Shown here: in pieces, positions 10,323 through 23,710 of the stretch | Layout of the letters: every line of letters begins with the position of its first letter | Position numbering within the stretch: position 1 is the first letter of the stretch | From: Zhengitettix transpicula | Lineage: Eukaryota; Arthropoda; Insecta; Orthoptera; Tetrigidae | Length of the DNA: 64,000 nt | Direction of reading: 5' to 3' | Assembly: GCA_037074705.1 (NCBI GenBank) | Contig: CM073593.1 | Location: 60,801,501 to 60,865,500 of the forward strand | The notes under the pieces: model-generated | Told to the model about the DNA's origin: nothing | The model's input: only the letters and a program-made list of their open reading frames with translations | Database searches by the model: none | Translations under genes and position numbers: made by a program

Positions 10323-13300
10323 ATTTATAGATGTATTATGAAAATGTCCTGTATTAAAATTGTATGGTTTTATTAAAAATTTGCCAACAGAGATGCTAAT
10401 TTTAAAAAATGAGAATGTATGGAATACTATCTTAGTTAACTGACTATTGCCCCACTTTTCAGTATCGTGACGAAAAATTCACTTCGTTGGTAGCAGCTCG
10501 ATTAACAATTCAAAAGCATCAAATATTCAGAGTTCGCAGATTTTACCTTAAATCAAATTTTTCATTACACTTGCTTGTTTCTATCCACCGTAATTAACTT
10601 GAATGGGCACCAGGAGTACTAAGATACTATCACTCAGTGACGGAAATTGGTCTACACGCATGAAGATTATTAATTTTGCTGACGGAAATTTATTCTCCCA
10701 GCACTTCTTGAGTAAATATTAATTTAGCTTTGGGCCGCGGAGTCTTTACCCACGTGAGGCAAAATTATTATTCCGTGCCTTTGCCGGATCAGCCGTGTTC
10801 ATGGCAACGAAAGCTTATATTATTACGAGTAGTACATCCAACTTAATATCGTATCGACCTCCACAATGTAAGAAGAACAAGATGAACTCACGTTCAGATA
10901 ACCGCAAAAAAAAAGTTCTGCACTTGTCAATAAGAAACCTAATTTCATTACATTTTCTCTAGTTAATATATTATCCTAGCATATTGCCCGATATGGCCCG
11001 AGTATTTAAGACAGTAATTGGAATGAATTCTATCTTAAGAATAAAATCCCTTCAAACTTGGTTATAAACATTTTTAGTTTCAACCCTATATTAATTCGTG
11101 TGAATATATCTTTAGCGAAACAACACTCCGCGATGGTTAAGACTACCTCATTGACCTTTTGTTTGTGATCGATAACGCAAGTCTCACTGCAAGTGGCAAT
11201 CTCTTAAACCTAAATGAAGGCTCGCCGAAATGAGTGATTGTTAGGTATAAAAATAGTTCCACGCTCTCATTTTCGTGTTCAGAAAATCACTTCACTGATG
11301 TGCAAATCACCAACACAACTGTCTAGAAAATTCGACTATAGTAAACGTCGTGTTTGAGGACGTCTTTCTGCGTAGGTGTTACACCTCCCTCTATCTGCGC
11401 CACCCTCCGTCCTTTCTCACGCCTGCTACATACATGGATTTAAAAAATAGCTGGCTTAAAAAATCACATTAGCGATTAAAAACGAATTTAGGTCCTTTGG
11501 ACGTTTAAGTATCTATCCATAAACTGAATTGAACAAAACGAAGACTCGATCATTGGTTTATTGATATTTTTATATTGTATATTCAGGAATAAAAACTTAA
11601 CACAAGTATTCGCATAAACCCCGATCTATTTACTTACATTAACGAACTTTAAGGAATATTATTTGTACCACTTCTTTCGACTTTTACGTTTTGACTGGAA
11701 ACAGATTAATTTTTCTGTTATATGAGGTTGAGTTTGTAAGCGGTACTGCGATCTATATTAATGTTAATCCAAGAAACTATTATTGTTATTTCAAATATTT
11801 TAGTGATTTTCCATTTAACAGCAAATCTTTAAATTAAACTCACAGTATTCTGAAGTATGTTTTGAATCATTCTGATACTGAAAAATATAATCCTGTCTGT
11901 TAAGCACAGGTTAATTGTGTTTCTTTAATATTTTAGAATACAAAAATGTTTTGAATAGTGAATAACATAGTAAATACGCGTGGAATCTTCTTCTCACAGA
12001 CACTACATTTGACAATGAATCAATATTTGAGTGGAACACTTTATTCAATAATTTAACTTTACAAACACATTGCTTATACACAAGCGAATAGAATACGAAA
12101 TCAACGTTTAAAGGACCTATTTTAAATATTGTTATATTCCTATTACAAATATGTTTTCCTTACTGAGAGAGTTAATGAAATATAACTTTTTAATACCACT
12201 GGTACACAGTAAATATCAATTAATTCAAGTATGAACAATTAAATTCAAAACGTAGCTAAATATTTGAGCACTCCTTTGCGTAGATTAATTATAATTAACG
12301 GCAACTCAAATAGCCAAACAATTAATTATCTGTTATGTATATATTCTCCCTATTACCGTGTCAAAAGATCTAAACAAAAGAATTATATTCCTGTAATTAC
12401 TTCATTAGTCGACGTATCTGTAACTCTCTGCCAACACATGTTAAAATTTGCTACTTGATTAATGTCAAACTCAGATCTTCTTTCCATATGATTCGTAATT
12501 ACACTGTTAATTCAAAGAGTGGGATTTAAAATGAGAGGTCATCCCAATGTTAACATTTAATTTTGCTTAATACAAAATCTGCAATAATTATAAAATTACA
12601 TTTGGAAAATCCAGTAGAAGTATGAAATTTTAAAATTAAAATAACGAATAAATGGATTCGGATCAAATTGGAATATTTGAATTGAATAAAGATTCCATAC
12701 GATTTCCGGACCATTACAAAAAAAATTCTTAATTCGTTAATTTTGTAGAGCAGAGCATTGATTTAAATCATTTCTTATTTTCTTGAAGTAAATAAATAAT
12801 TGAATTATAGTTTTATAAAAGATGGTGTTATTAGGTGGACACACATGAAACAGGTACGTATTTATTTAGCAGGAAATCATATTCCAATATTTTAAAGATA
12901 AAATAACTACGGTTTCTTACCTATAATTGTAGCTTCAACGAGTTAAAAAAATAAAGTGTCCTCAGTTTTAATACATTTTTATTCTCAATATCTACTTAAT
13001 TAATTTAGTTTTTTACCGTTTTTTAGATTGATTTTTATTTCAAATTGCTTTTACTTAACTGTGTTAACTCACAAAATTAGAATATAATTTATTAATAACT
13101 CGTACACATTTTAATTCATTTTAGTTATGTAAAACATAAAAAATAAGCCTGTTTATGTTACGTAGTAAACTACAAATATGTTGTTTGATTACACTTCATA
13201 TAAAAAATTTTAATTGTACATAATTGCATGCAGCAATTACAGATATTGCGGCTCATCATGTAATATGTACCAATTTGAGCCAATTAGCTCTAATTATATA

Positions 13301-16030
13301 TATTTGCAAATAAATACGTTCTAACAACACTATTAACAATTATTAACAAAGAAACTTTAAAATTAACACCACATTTCGTCTTCAATCTACCAGACGTAGG
13401 TGGAAAAAAGATAAATATTTTCCGTATGTTGCATATTTACTATTCTATAAAATATTATCCAAATATTTAAGTTATATAAATAAATTTTACGTATAATTTC
13501 CAAGGTATGCTCTGCCTGAAAATCCCGGGGTAACCAAAATCAATATTTGGCAATATAAGTAAAATATTTACTCTATTTTACACCTGATGTATAGGGAATG
13601 GAACGTTGTGTTATATTAATGGTATTTGTTAATAAACTATTGATGATAATTGAGCTGTGCTTATACATTTATAACGATATTGAAATAAGATAAATACAGC
13701 TGTTGTGTAAATACGGTTTATATATATATTTGCGATATAGACAGAAAAAAGATGCCTGATGGAAACTTTGATTTTCATGCATAAAACCGGCCGTTGTGTT
13801 ATTATAAATACTTTTATATTACGTACATCGTATATGGATAATTATCAATATTAATTACTACTTCAAGTTATTCACTATTTACGTTCAACTCTTTACTGAA
13901 GGTTTGACTTTAAATTAACTACCGTAAAAATATATCTGCTCGCGTTTTAATTAACGCAATATTTACACATTCTGTTTACTTATCTGGATCTGCTATGTCA
14001 TTGAATTCTAAAGAACGCTGAAAGTGATGGGAAACCTCACGTTTCCCCTTATTATAAAATAAATACGGCATTATATATTTATATGAAGTTTAAATATATA
14101 ATTACTGGTCCATAATTTATGTGCAAATGTACACAGTTTTTTTTATAAAATTAGAATTGCCTTTAGCTTCCACGTCGCAAATTTTATTTAATGTAAAGTT
14201 AGCTTTAAGGTCTGTAATATAGTCAATTTTTTTTAGAAAAGTTCAGACTGAAAATAAATGTAAAATGCATGTCCAGGGTATTTTGCTTGCATTTGAGAGA
14301 ATTAAAAATGTAATTAAATATAATAAATATTGAGGCCTCTACTACAATCAAAATATATTCTGTAGGAAACTCTGAAACGTTATCAGGTTTCATATTGGTT
14401 GATTTGAATGATTCAGGACAGTATATTCTACTTCGTCTAAAACGCATAATTGTTATCTAAACTATTAATATTAAGAGACATTTTATTAATTTTTACGCCT
14501 TCAGTGTGAACAAAGGAAAGAAAATGAGAAATTCGGAGCATTTTAAATGCAGAAACTGTATAATTGGGTTCTGAAGAAACAATGCATTTAATTATAAATA
14601 TACGTTAGGTGAAAACAACTCAAAATAAAGCTATGGAGTTTTATAAGTGTGTTGATTAAAAACTTATTTCTATTGCGAATATAGTTATCAGTTTTCCATA
14701 GTAGCAATGTATGGAAAGATTATTAAACTCTCGATCTACTCTGAAATTGATTATTTGTCACCTTTAAATTCATATTTTATAATCACAAATTCAATTACCG
14801 AAACAAATTCGTCTCGAAAAATCATAATTTTATTGAACTAAAGTGTATTTTAAGCTGAATTACTTGGTCAAAATGTTATCTGAGCTTGTAAACTGAATTA
14901 AATAATCAATATATACATTTTTACAACTTCATGTATTTTCATATTAATTACTAATTTTTGCATCAAATATCAATATTAATGTTCTAGATTTTTACACAGG
15001 TGGATTTTATTTTAGAAAAATAGTTGCAATGTGACAATTTACATAAAAAATACAAATTTGTCATAGTCTGCTGAAACAGTGTATAGTTTTAAAGCAGGAA
15101 AATATTATCCTGAAAGTATTATTTCTAATATTCTATTAACAACCACGAGTTAAACGTTTTGCGACTCTGATCATCTTGGTCTGGTTTGTGAAAGTAAGTG
15201 TTGAAACTAATTTCGGATTACAGTGTGAGTCGAAAGTTGGGTATATTTTATTAATGGCGAAATTTGTTAACGTAGTGGTAGGTCAACATCAAAATTACAT
15301 GTTTCTTTCGCCCTCTTCAGCAATTTCGTAGTGTCTGATGCTGGAAAAAAAATTAGGGATAATATTTTATGATGTCTCAGTTTCTGGTTTTCATAAGTAC
15401 ACGATTTGTAAGAACATATTTAAACTATGATTATGTATAGAAAAGTCAAATTCACCGTAATCAAAGTTAGAGGATCGCCAATAACTAACAAGTTGACTGT
15501 TAAGTAACTCTGGTTGCCTACACAGAGGAGGCAGGACAATAAATGATAATTTATCAAGCGTACACGTAATGTTTGCAGCCTTGTCTGAGATAAACGAAGA
15601 TTTAGAATTACGTAAGTCTAAATAGTCACTCTCTTTAACCATACAAATTCAAATACGTCACCAAATCCGACTACTGAGCATACAGGAATCGTTATCTCGG
15701 AAATTAATATAATAGAAATCTCTTAAATTTAACTAGTGCAAATAAAACAAAAAAATTATCAAACTGTACACATGGATACTAATTTTAGAAAGACCGTCAT
15801 ACATTTTTTATGTTTAAGTTTGATGGCGGCATCATTAATCTTTCATATTGTTGTAAATTACATATATCAATGATTTTTCATGAAAAACAACAATAACTTA
15901 CAACACAATCTCTGTTTCTATGTATAAAAGAGTAAATATTTTTTAATGGCTAATTGTGAACGGATTTGTCGTCCCGTCGAGTTAATTCGTAGATATGGCT
16001 CTCGTAACTTGAAGAATATCCCGTATCTAT
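10323..16030. other. Long AT-rich spacer, no gene recognised
   Basis: No supported coding exon, RNA gene or known repeat. A TATA-like GTATAAAAATAG near 11243 and a pyrimidine-rich GC patch at about 11380-11430 were noted but are not supported as a promoter. The frames at 12264, 14223 and 15391 look like chance frames. Confidence 0.45.
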
Positions 16031-16430
16031 GGTTCACGCCGAGTAATGTCGCTAACTAGGTCGGCAGTTTTCCCCGTGACGTAGCCTCTCGATAAGTCAG
16101 CGTAATGGGCAGCGCCCTGCCTTATCACTCGACGCTGAGAGCGCCGCGACGCCGCGGGGAGCTAATCAGCCTGTGGAGAGCCGCGTCGTAAGTCCGGCGC
16201 CGCTGCCAATTCGCCCGGATCTCCTCCACTTTCATCACGCTGCCTTTGTGGTGAGCGAGCCTCCAATCGACAGGGTTACTCTTAATAGCTGTCCACCAAT
16301 CTACCTCAATTTACTGTCGACTGCAACCGCGGCATTATTCCAAGCCAGAGTACTCATTGGTGGGCTTTATCTTAGCCCCAAGTCAGTCCTCAAGAAAGTG
16401 ACCAAAACAAACACTACAATTAAAAAATAG
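16030..16430 (+). other. GC/CpG-rich block, possible promoter or 5' exon
   Basis: About 16030-16350 is the most GC- and CpG-rich non-repeat stretch in the first third of the window (for example GAGCGCCGCGACGCCGCGGG near 16140). It contains an exact splice-donor consensus, GTAAGT, near 16188. An 85-codon frame (16173-16430) runs through it, but its proline- and leucine-rich translation resembles no family I know, and a GC-rich block has few stops by chance. The options are a 5' UTR exon with a promoter, a small CpG island, or an unrecognised repeat. Confidence 0.3.
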
Positions 16431-19400
16431 TAATTTATAAAGATCCTTGTTAAGCAGCACAATAAATTTGTGTCTTTAATAATAATAACATAGACCTGTA
16501 TCGATTCCAAAAGACCCCTGGGATTTTTATGTTAAGTTGTGTAAAAATATAATATTTGTGGTGCGAATAACTCAATTTCATAACAGGTTCGTAGACCAGC
16601 ACAAAACTATATTAAGATGATAGAAATTGTAATACTTAATATTTATACTTGTATTTTTCTTACATCTAAACGTAGAAACCAATTACGATTGCAATATTAG
16701 ATACGACTTCAGAAGGAAACTCCACGCCATATCGACACCCCTGTAAATAATTTTGAAATGGTTTGATTTACGTTTTCCTATAGTTATCAACTGGAATTAT
16801 ACTACGTATTAAATTCATAAAAATCAGTGAAAGTAAAATTATAAATGTATAAGGTAAAATACAATTAAGGATAGAAACATCACTAATATTAAATTTTAGT
16901 ATAACTGCTGAAGTACAAAACGTAAAGGAACTAAAGAAAGAATGAAAAACATCATTATTTAATTGTGAAAAATATGAAACAGAAATTTAAGAATATAAAT
17001 ATGCTTCACTAAATACCTTAAAATTATGTGACGAAAATACGTGGTGTGTGTGAACCATCCAAGAATTATTTAGGTAATCTAGTACTAAAAAAGAATGACT
17101 TTCATAAATGTAGTGATACACATATATACATTTTAGTACTTATTAATTCTATATTTTTACTAAAAACGTGCACTATATAAGTATATATGTCAATGAATAA
17201 GTAATTGTTTAGATGATGCAAGATCAGTATCATAGTAAAATAAATCATTACACTTGAAATCATTCTAAAATAAGTGAAATCATAAGATGCAACTGTCTTA
17301 ATTTATTACTATTTCAATTGGAATTCTATGATTTTGAACGAAGTTTGTCAACACGTGTTGAAAAAAATACCCGTTTCTGGTATCAAGATCACAAAAGGAG
17401 ACTGCAACAATTTACCTGTTCTAAATCGAAAATTATTCTAAAAACCACAATTCAGCCTTGATATATTGTGAAATGTTGTTTTAATTTTTGGGGTGGTAAC
17501 AAAATAAAAATTTGTGGATTTAGGTGCTCTATAAACCAATTTAACTACGTATTTAATACTTTCAACATATTTCTGAATACTAATCACACAGTTATAAAAC
17601 GTTGTAGTGTCTTATGGAAGGAACATTAGACAGATTCACAGGAAACCGATTTCCCGACTTAAGAATGGTGAAAATTATTAAATCACAAAGCTAAATATTA
17701 AAAATAAATATACCCAGGTTGAGGTATTCACTATAAATAATTAAAAGTATCAAAAATATCGCTGGAAAATTTTAAAATATATTTACTACATATTTTATAT
17801 GTACTTGTAGAAATGTCACTATTTACTTTCAATGAGTTTTAGATTTTTAAAAGTGGAGAGAGAGGATTTAAAAAGAAATTAGTCGTACAAATATATATAT
17901 TTTTAAATTAATGACCACCACAGAAACTTGGAACTTTATATAGAATATGTCCCCGTAACCTGGTTCAGTCACTTAGATACAGCTTTCCAATAATTGGATT
18001 TAATCGTCGTATTTCTGATTCCTGTGCGTATTTTTAAGAATATTGAATATTTGTATAAAAATAGCTCTTTACTATTCGTAATATCAGTTAAAACTTTCGT
18101 CTTAATTTTTTAAATTTGATTGAGTCTGACACATCTATTCTTATCGTACCTAATTGTCCCAGATTCATAATTTATTATCACTTTAATAAGTAGGATTATT
18201 CGCGTCCAGATTTATGGACATAAGTTATTAATGCTATTAAATATACTCGTGTCCTTTTTAAGTTGATTATTAAATTATGTTCACATGTACACGGGAATTC
18301 TGAGGAGATAGGGAGATTTGCGGTGAGCTTGAGCTATGAAATGCACATGCATGTTTTAAGCGGATGATTTATGACTCTCCACAATTTACATTTAACACGC
18401 TCCTGGATTAAATGCTTGGTTTTAGGTAGAAAATGAAACCCAAAATTTGTTAAGCAGACTGTACGTAACTGATAAATGATTTAATGATTATCTTGAAGAC
18501 ACAGATGGTGCCTATGGAATTAAGCAACAACCACGTAACTAATTACGTTTTACAACAAAACGGTAATGAATATGCAGCTGTCATTGTATAACAGTTCTTG
18601 AAAATGATAAAATTATATTTAGAATTATAATTAAATTTTTTCAATTTATTAATTAATATGTATTTAAATTTAAAATGGTTGTTCATTGAAGTCTTATAAT
18701 TAGGCCGTGAGGAATGTTATTAGTAACGCGGATACACACCACTCACGCAGAAAAGTCACACTAGATATATGAAGTTTGTTTTTGTGGTTGTTTTCTAACC
18801 AGTGCTGAGTTTAATAATTAAGCTTAGTCTGTTTGCACTTGTGCCAATTTCAACTGCGGCTCTCTAACTAAATTAAAGCTGGTGTTGGAGACTAATAACT
18901 TCCAACACTTGCCATTTGTGTTGACTGGCTGGCACGCGCTTTAGCTGGAAAGACGACGAAACAAGGCCAGAGAAAAGGGGCTGAATAAAATAAAACGGTT
19001 GGTTTGCTAGAAAATACTGGAATTATTACTGCGCGACATCCTGCGATTATGCTTGAAGCGCAGACTGTAGCCTAGCGCGCGGAATTCTAAAATACGTTAC
19101 CCGTGGGAACCAGACAGCTCGGATACTTTTACGTTCCCTTTCCATCGTCCAGTTTTAAAATATATGAGATAATTATGTCGTAACGCCCTTAGAGGAAATT
19201 CATATAACGTTGTTAAAACACAAAAATAACTGTGGCACAATTTGTCTATTTCCTCAGTTAAATACAGAAAAAAAACATTTAAATTTGAAAAATAATATTT
19301 ATTGGTCCAACTTGGTTTTTAAAATTAGTTTGGAATGGAATTTTGCGCGTGCATATATTTTTCAACGATGGTTCTATCACCTCACGTGGTGTTATGAGCA

Positions 19401-19440
19401 CTAATCGTGAGCTAGTATAAGGCCTGTTACCTTGGAAATT
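16431..19440. other. AT-rich spacer, nothing recognised
   Basis: No gene recognised. A CpG-richer patch occupies about 18920-19150 (CGCGCTTTAGCTGG, CTAGCGCGCGGAATTC) without an interpretable frame. Confidence 0.45.
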
Positions 19441-19445
19441 ATTGT

Positions 19446-19720
19446 ACGTTGTTGATCACGATCGCTTGGACGTATTCAATTTGGAATATTATTGTGTTGA
19501 ATTGATTAACATACATTTCTCCCAGTTTCGTCACAAAGACAGAACTTCGTGCGGTATCTACAAGATTACAACTATGTATCTCTTCTTCGTTTACTGTGTA
19601 AGTTTGTACATGTAGCCTAACGTGCATATAAAAAGGACCAACCAGAATTCCTTGAACAAGTTTTCAACTAGGTCGGATACGCCTGAACGTGCTACTCCGT
19701 CTCTCAAAAACGATATTCTT
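19446..19720 (+). repeat. Tandem duplication, copy 1, with TATA-like site
   Basis: This block begins ACGTTGTTGATCACGATCGC and ends near CTCTCAAAAACGATATTCTT. It is closely similar, by eye more than 80%, to 19778-20042. The best-kept stretches are GTCACAAAGACAGAACTTC, CTACAAGATTACAACTATGT and the TATA region AACGTGCATATAAAAAGGAC (TATAAAAA at 19627-19634). The last of these is followed in both copies by CCTTGAACAAGTTTT. Neither copy has a shared reading frame, so the conserved part is more likely regulatory or a decayed repeat. Confidence 0.7.
19627..19634 (+). promoter_or_regulatory. TATA-box-like site in duplicated block, copy 1
   Basis: TATAAAAA in the context GTGCATATAAAAAGGACC. It is preserved in the second copy with the downstream CTTGAACAAGTTTT. 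No transcript start or gene can be shown. Confidence 0.3.
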
Positions 19721-19777
19721 CTTTAATCTAATATAATTGCATCAGCTTATAAATTAATGTAAAGTTACTATCGTTAC

Positions 19778-20042
19778 ACGTTGTTGATCACAATCGCTTA
19801 GACATATTCAAGATTGGAATATTATTGTGTGTTGAATTGATGAACCCTCATTTCTCTCAGTTTAGTCACAAAGACAGAACTTCATGCGGTACCTACAAGA
19901 TTACAACTATGTATCTATTGGTCGTTTAAAGTGTAAGTTTGTACATGAAGGCTAACGTGCATATAAAAAGGACCTACCAGACTCCCTTGAACAAGTTTTA
20001 GACTACACGTGCTACTGCGTCTCTCAAAAACAATAATTCTTT
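19778..20042 (+). repeat. Tandem duplication, copy 2, with TATA-like site
   Basis: Second copy of the 19446-19720 block, in the same orientation with a period of about 332 bp. The roughly 57 bp separating the two copies are not shared. The TATA-like sequence lies at 19962-19969. Small indels, including a loss after GAACAAGTTTT, show that the duplication is not very recent. Confidence 0.7.
19962..19969 (+). promoter_or_regulatory. TATA-box-like site in duplicated block, copy 2
   Basis: TATAAAAA in the same context (GTGCATATAAAAAGGACC) as copy 1. Retention after duplication is the only support. Confidence 0.3.
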
Positions 20043-20650
20043 TGATAAAATATAAATGTTTTTTCATATTACTATGAAGTAACTATAAATACGAACTATA
20101 TGGTTTTGTATTCCTCACCAATTTTGAAATATGAATTAAGCCAATTGATATTCTTGAACTTGTATTGCATATCATTTAATAATAATAATAAAGAAATATC
20201 TGACGTTTACAATATCAATAAATAAGCACAGGGGTTTAGTCAGAAAAGTATTTTTTTTAAAAATTAAATGTATCAACGTTGCAATTAACATATTAAATAT
20301 TAAAAATACTTTATTTGCTTATGTCATTATTCCTAAATTATATATTAAATCTGAAGAGGACATAAAAAACGGAAAAAATGCGATTTATTTAACAATTTTT
20401 GTTATCCATAACAAATATTGGTTTTATATTCTTACACTATAATGTGTCCAAATATTACGTCCTGTATAATTAGACCGCTCATACGTGTATCCGTCGATGA
20501 AAAAATCTCGAAACCTGTTACCAGGGAAAAGAATGAAACGGTCATCTAGAACAAGTAGAATAGTTTAAATATGCATTCAAATAAAGATTATTTATGTTTA
20601 GAATTTTTCTTAAAGTGATTCCATTACCGTTGGACAGGAACAAAATGTAG
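20043..20650. other. AT-rich spacer, nothing recognised
   Basis: No gene or repeat recognised. (AAT)n runs near 20180. Confidence 0.5.
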
Positions 20651-20652
20651 AG

Positions 20653-20776
20653 TGGAGTTTGCAAGCTCACAGGAGCCCGTCTCAAGCGAGTTGAGCAAAC
20701 ACGGGCAGATACTTGTACCGTTGTGAGGAAGCACTCCTCCGAGAGGACGAGACGAACCTGTAATTTGCAGACTCCA
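20653..20776. repeat. 124-bp imperfect fold-back
   Basis: The left arm (20653-20683) and the reverse complement of the right arm (20749-20776) share, in order, TGGAGT, TGCAA, ACAGG and GTCTC with small gaps. The block is GC-richer than its surroundings. It sits inside a 136-codon minus-strand frame (20542-20952) whose translation I do not recognise. The fold-back could be a tiny inverted-repeat transposon or a structured RNA; no neighbouring gene helps. Confidence 0.45.
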
Positions 20777-23028
20777 TGCGGTTCAAAATAATTACATTTT
20801 TCGTACTTACTGTCTCGATGAGAAACAATGCTTGGTAATATACGCTTGGAAATATTAATTATTTTCAATACAAAATAAAAGTCGCGTGTAAAACCGCTTC
20901 GAAACAACGATGCCTCCTCGAACCTACTGAAATTGTTATTGTTTAGGTCCATTTCTTTGTCAATTTTTGGCCGGAATGAAAATCAAGATTCATACATGAA
21001 ACGGATATTTGGAAATAATTATATTTATCTGACATACGTAAACATTAAATAATTAATAATAATATGTTAATACGTTGGGAAAAAATAATACCTGTCAATA
21101 ATTAAATATTATCATGAAATTTGGTCCCTAATTTATCAACTTTTAATTTTTCTTAATTTGTGACCAGTTTATTTAATTATAGTGATATTTGAAAATTTTA
21201 GACATACACAGCGCAATGTAGAAGCAATTTATATTTTATGAATCTTATACTGGATTATGTTTTTTTGGCTTGAGTACTAAATAATAAATCGATTTTAATT
21301 CCAGACTCATGGATATTGTTAAGTATATTTAAGTGTATATTTAAACTTGATAATCAACTAAGAAACAAAAGTGTTCTTTCGAATCAAGAATTATTTCTTT
21401 ATGTAGCATTCACAGACGCAATTCAAACAAATATTTTTATATTCTGGTGAAAAATTCACCAGCAATTAAGTATTGAAGAACACCGTAATTGAAACAACTG
21501 ACGAAACACAAACGACCAAGTGTCATGCTTATTTTCAATTATACGTACAGATTGAAATATAATACATCAACTTTCTCATCACATATTGTACTGCATAAAT
21601 ATATAAAAACCGATGAATTTATTTCTATTTAAATTGCTTCATAGCGATAGTAGGTTTTTATGTGATATTATGGCATTCAAAATGTTATACCAGTTCAAAA
21701 ATGTGATTAGTTTCCATTTATAGACTCAAAAGCAGAAAAAAACACTTTTGCTTTAAGTGCACAGTCAGGTATAGAATTCATTAGATGAGGTATTTGCTTA
21801 GTTTTGTGTTCTGGAAATAGTGTGTTTTATTTAACAAGAAGTTATTATCTTTTCATTTTTACGACATATTGGGTAAAGGATGGATTTAGAAGCAAAAATG
21901 GAATCCACGGGATATTCAGAAGTAATTATTTAATGTTTCCACGAAATCTGAGCAATATAAAAGTTCGAATTAGAAAGCAGGTTAGGCTTCTTACATGTAT
22001 TGTAGGAAAAACTGTTTTGTTTTATGACGAAATAAAATTGGGTAACAAGTAAATTAATCTGTGTAAAAAAAAATATTGGAAAAATATTCAAAACTATTTA
22101 TTTACGTACACGAATTCTGTGGTATTTAATGACGATTATTTTAAGAAGTTTAATATTTTTTTACTCCCAATATGAACACTAAAACATTAATTTTCAATCC
22201 CTTCTGTGTGGCTTTGTTAGAAATTAAATTTATTATTACTAACTAATATTATACTTAGTATGGATACTTTGCAGAAGTCATGTAAATATTTTATCGGAAC
22301 TTTTCAAATGAAAGGTATTCGTGAAAGCAGATATCAGATTTATTTTTTTCTCTGAGATCATTAATCATGTATGATGTAAGGAACATTTGCGCCTCTTGAA
22401 TTACGTGAAGTTTGTGGGGAGTTGGCACTTTAGCAGTAATGTTTACGTCCGGACGAGCTTCGTGATGCGGACTTCAAGCATAACTTTGTCCACTTCATTA
22501 CCGTCTCCAGCCAATGCTCTTAGCCAGCAACTCACTTGAGATGTTCAGTACAAATGCATACATACAAACCAGAAAATGTCCTTAATGTACGCATGCTAGA
22601 ATGGGCCGAGACATAAATAATGTTCCCAACGTCTACAATGTAGAAGTAAAACATTCATTTTTCCTCTTTCATTTTATTCACAAATTTCTTTGTTATCAGA
22701 CGTAATGAAAATTTATAAATCATTGTAAGAAAAATTTGTGTCACTTTTAATTATATTAGGATGTTTATATTCAGTTATTATCTTAAATTCATTAAATTAA
22801 AATACAAAGGAATTAAAAAGGTTCTTGTAATAGAAATTTTTACACTAGGAACCAGTAATTAGTAGTACTTCAACTACTATTCTTCAGATAAACAATGCCT
22901 CATTAACAAAACCATTTTTATTAAAATGGATTAAGATGTTTATAAAGTGCTAGTGACAGTTAATTTATATTTAGTGGTCTTTATGACTATCTTAACATTT
23001 ATTTTATATTTTTTTTATTCAAATGTAT
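20777..23028. other. AT-rich spacer, nothing recognised
   Basis: No supported feature. The frame at 21804-22052 has no recognisable domain and AT-driven composition. A slightly GC-richer patch at 22390-22560 has no interpretable content. Confidence 0.45.
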
Positions 23029-23520
23029 ACAGGCTATGTATAGCGTAATCCACATAATGGCAACTCTCCTCTTATAGCATAGGAAAAGGAGTGAAAGTGG
23101 TGATCCAGAAAGGTAGAGAAAGGTAGCCAAAGGTTAACTAGGGCCCCCGGGCTATAATTTAAGGATCCTACCCGGTAATTTCCCTAAAAGTGATGCAGGG
23201 AAAACCCTAGAAATCCTGCATCATGTAGGTCCTGCATTCGGTACTTAACCACGCCCTTCCGATGGCGGGAGAAGGGTTCGCTGTGGAGTCGAAGCTTTCC
23301 CCTCGCCGCCCTTGACCGGTTTAGGAGGCAGCTGGCCGACTATTCCAATAGGAATAAAAGACAACTCATAGAGTATGCCGAAGGTCTGCGACTACGGAAC
23401 GTACACTATCAAAACAGGCCAAAGGGCCTCGGCATGTGGGAACCATAGGTAAAAAAAACAGATAGATGTCAAGGCATACCCAAAGGTAGCCTCCGCCAGA
23501 GCTCTCTGGGAAGGGTTTGT
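23029..23520 (-). repeat. R-family repeat, locus 2, inverted unit
   Basis: A near full-length unit read on the minus strand, so its 3' end (CTATACATAGCCTGTA read inwards) is at 23029. It contains all the core blocks: AGGGCCCCCGGGCTATA as an inverted match near 23140, GGATCCTACCCGG, GATGCAGGGAAAACCCTAGA, and TTTAGGAGGCAGCTGGCCGA near 23320. It ends abruptly near 23516-23520, where an oppositely oriented unit starts. Confidence 0.85.
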
Positions 23521-23710
23521 CCTGCATTACTTTTAGGCGAATGCCGGGTAGGATCCTTAAACTATAACCAGGGGGCCTTTAGTTAACCCTTGGCTACCTT
23601 CCTCCACCCATCCGATTCCCCCTTTTCAAATCCCTTCCTATGCTATTAAAGGGGAGTTGCCACCATGTGGATTACCCTCATGTAGCCTGTTACCCTAAAA
23701 AATAAAAAAA
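23521..23710 (+). repeat. R-family repeat, locus 2, truncated 3' part
   Basis: Starts inside the unit at CCTGCATTACTTTTAGGCGA and runs to the 3' end GTAGCCTGTTACCC (near 23681-23694). An A-rich linker follows and joins it to the next unit. It is head-to-head with the preceding inverted copy. Confidence 0.85.

Noticed and set aside
11180..11345. Possible promoter: GTATAAAAATAG followed by TCATTT/TTCAGA initiator-like sites
   Set aside because: Spacing from the TATA-like site to either initiator-like site is off (about 23 or 35 bases), and no gene follows.
19560..19620. Short ATG frame MYLFFVYC ending at a GTAAGT, as a first coding exon
   Set aside because: In the second copy of the duplication the same frame is broken by a stop after six codons, and the TATA-like site lies downstream of it.
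20542..20952. 136-codon minus-strand frame
   Set aside because: No recognisable domain. The central part is a fold-back and both ends are AT-rich low-complexity sequence.
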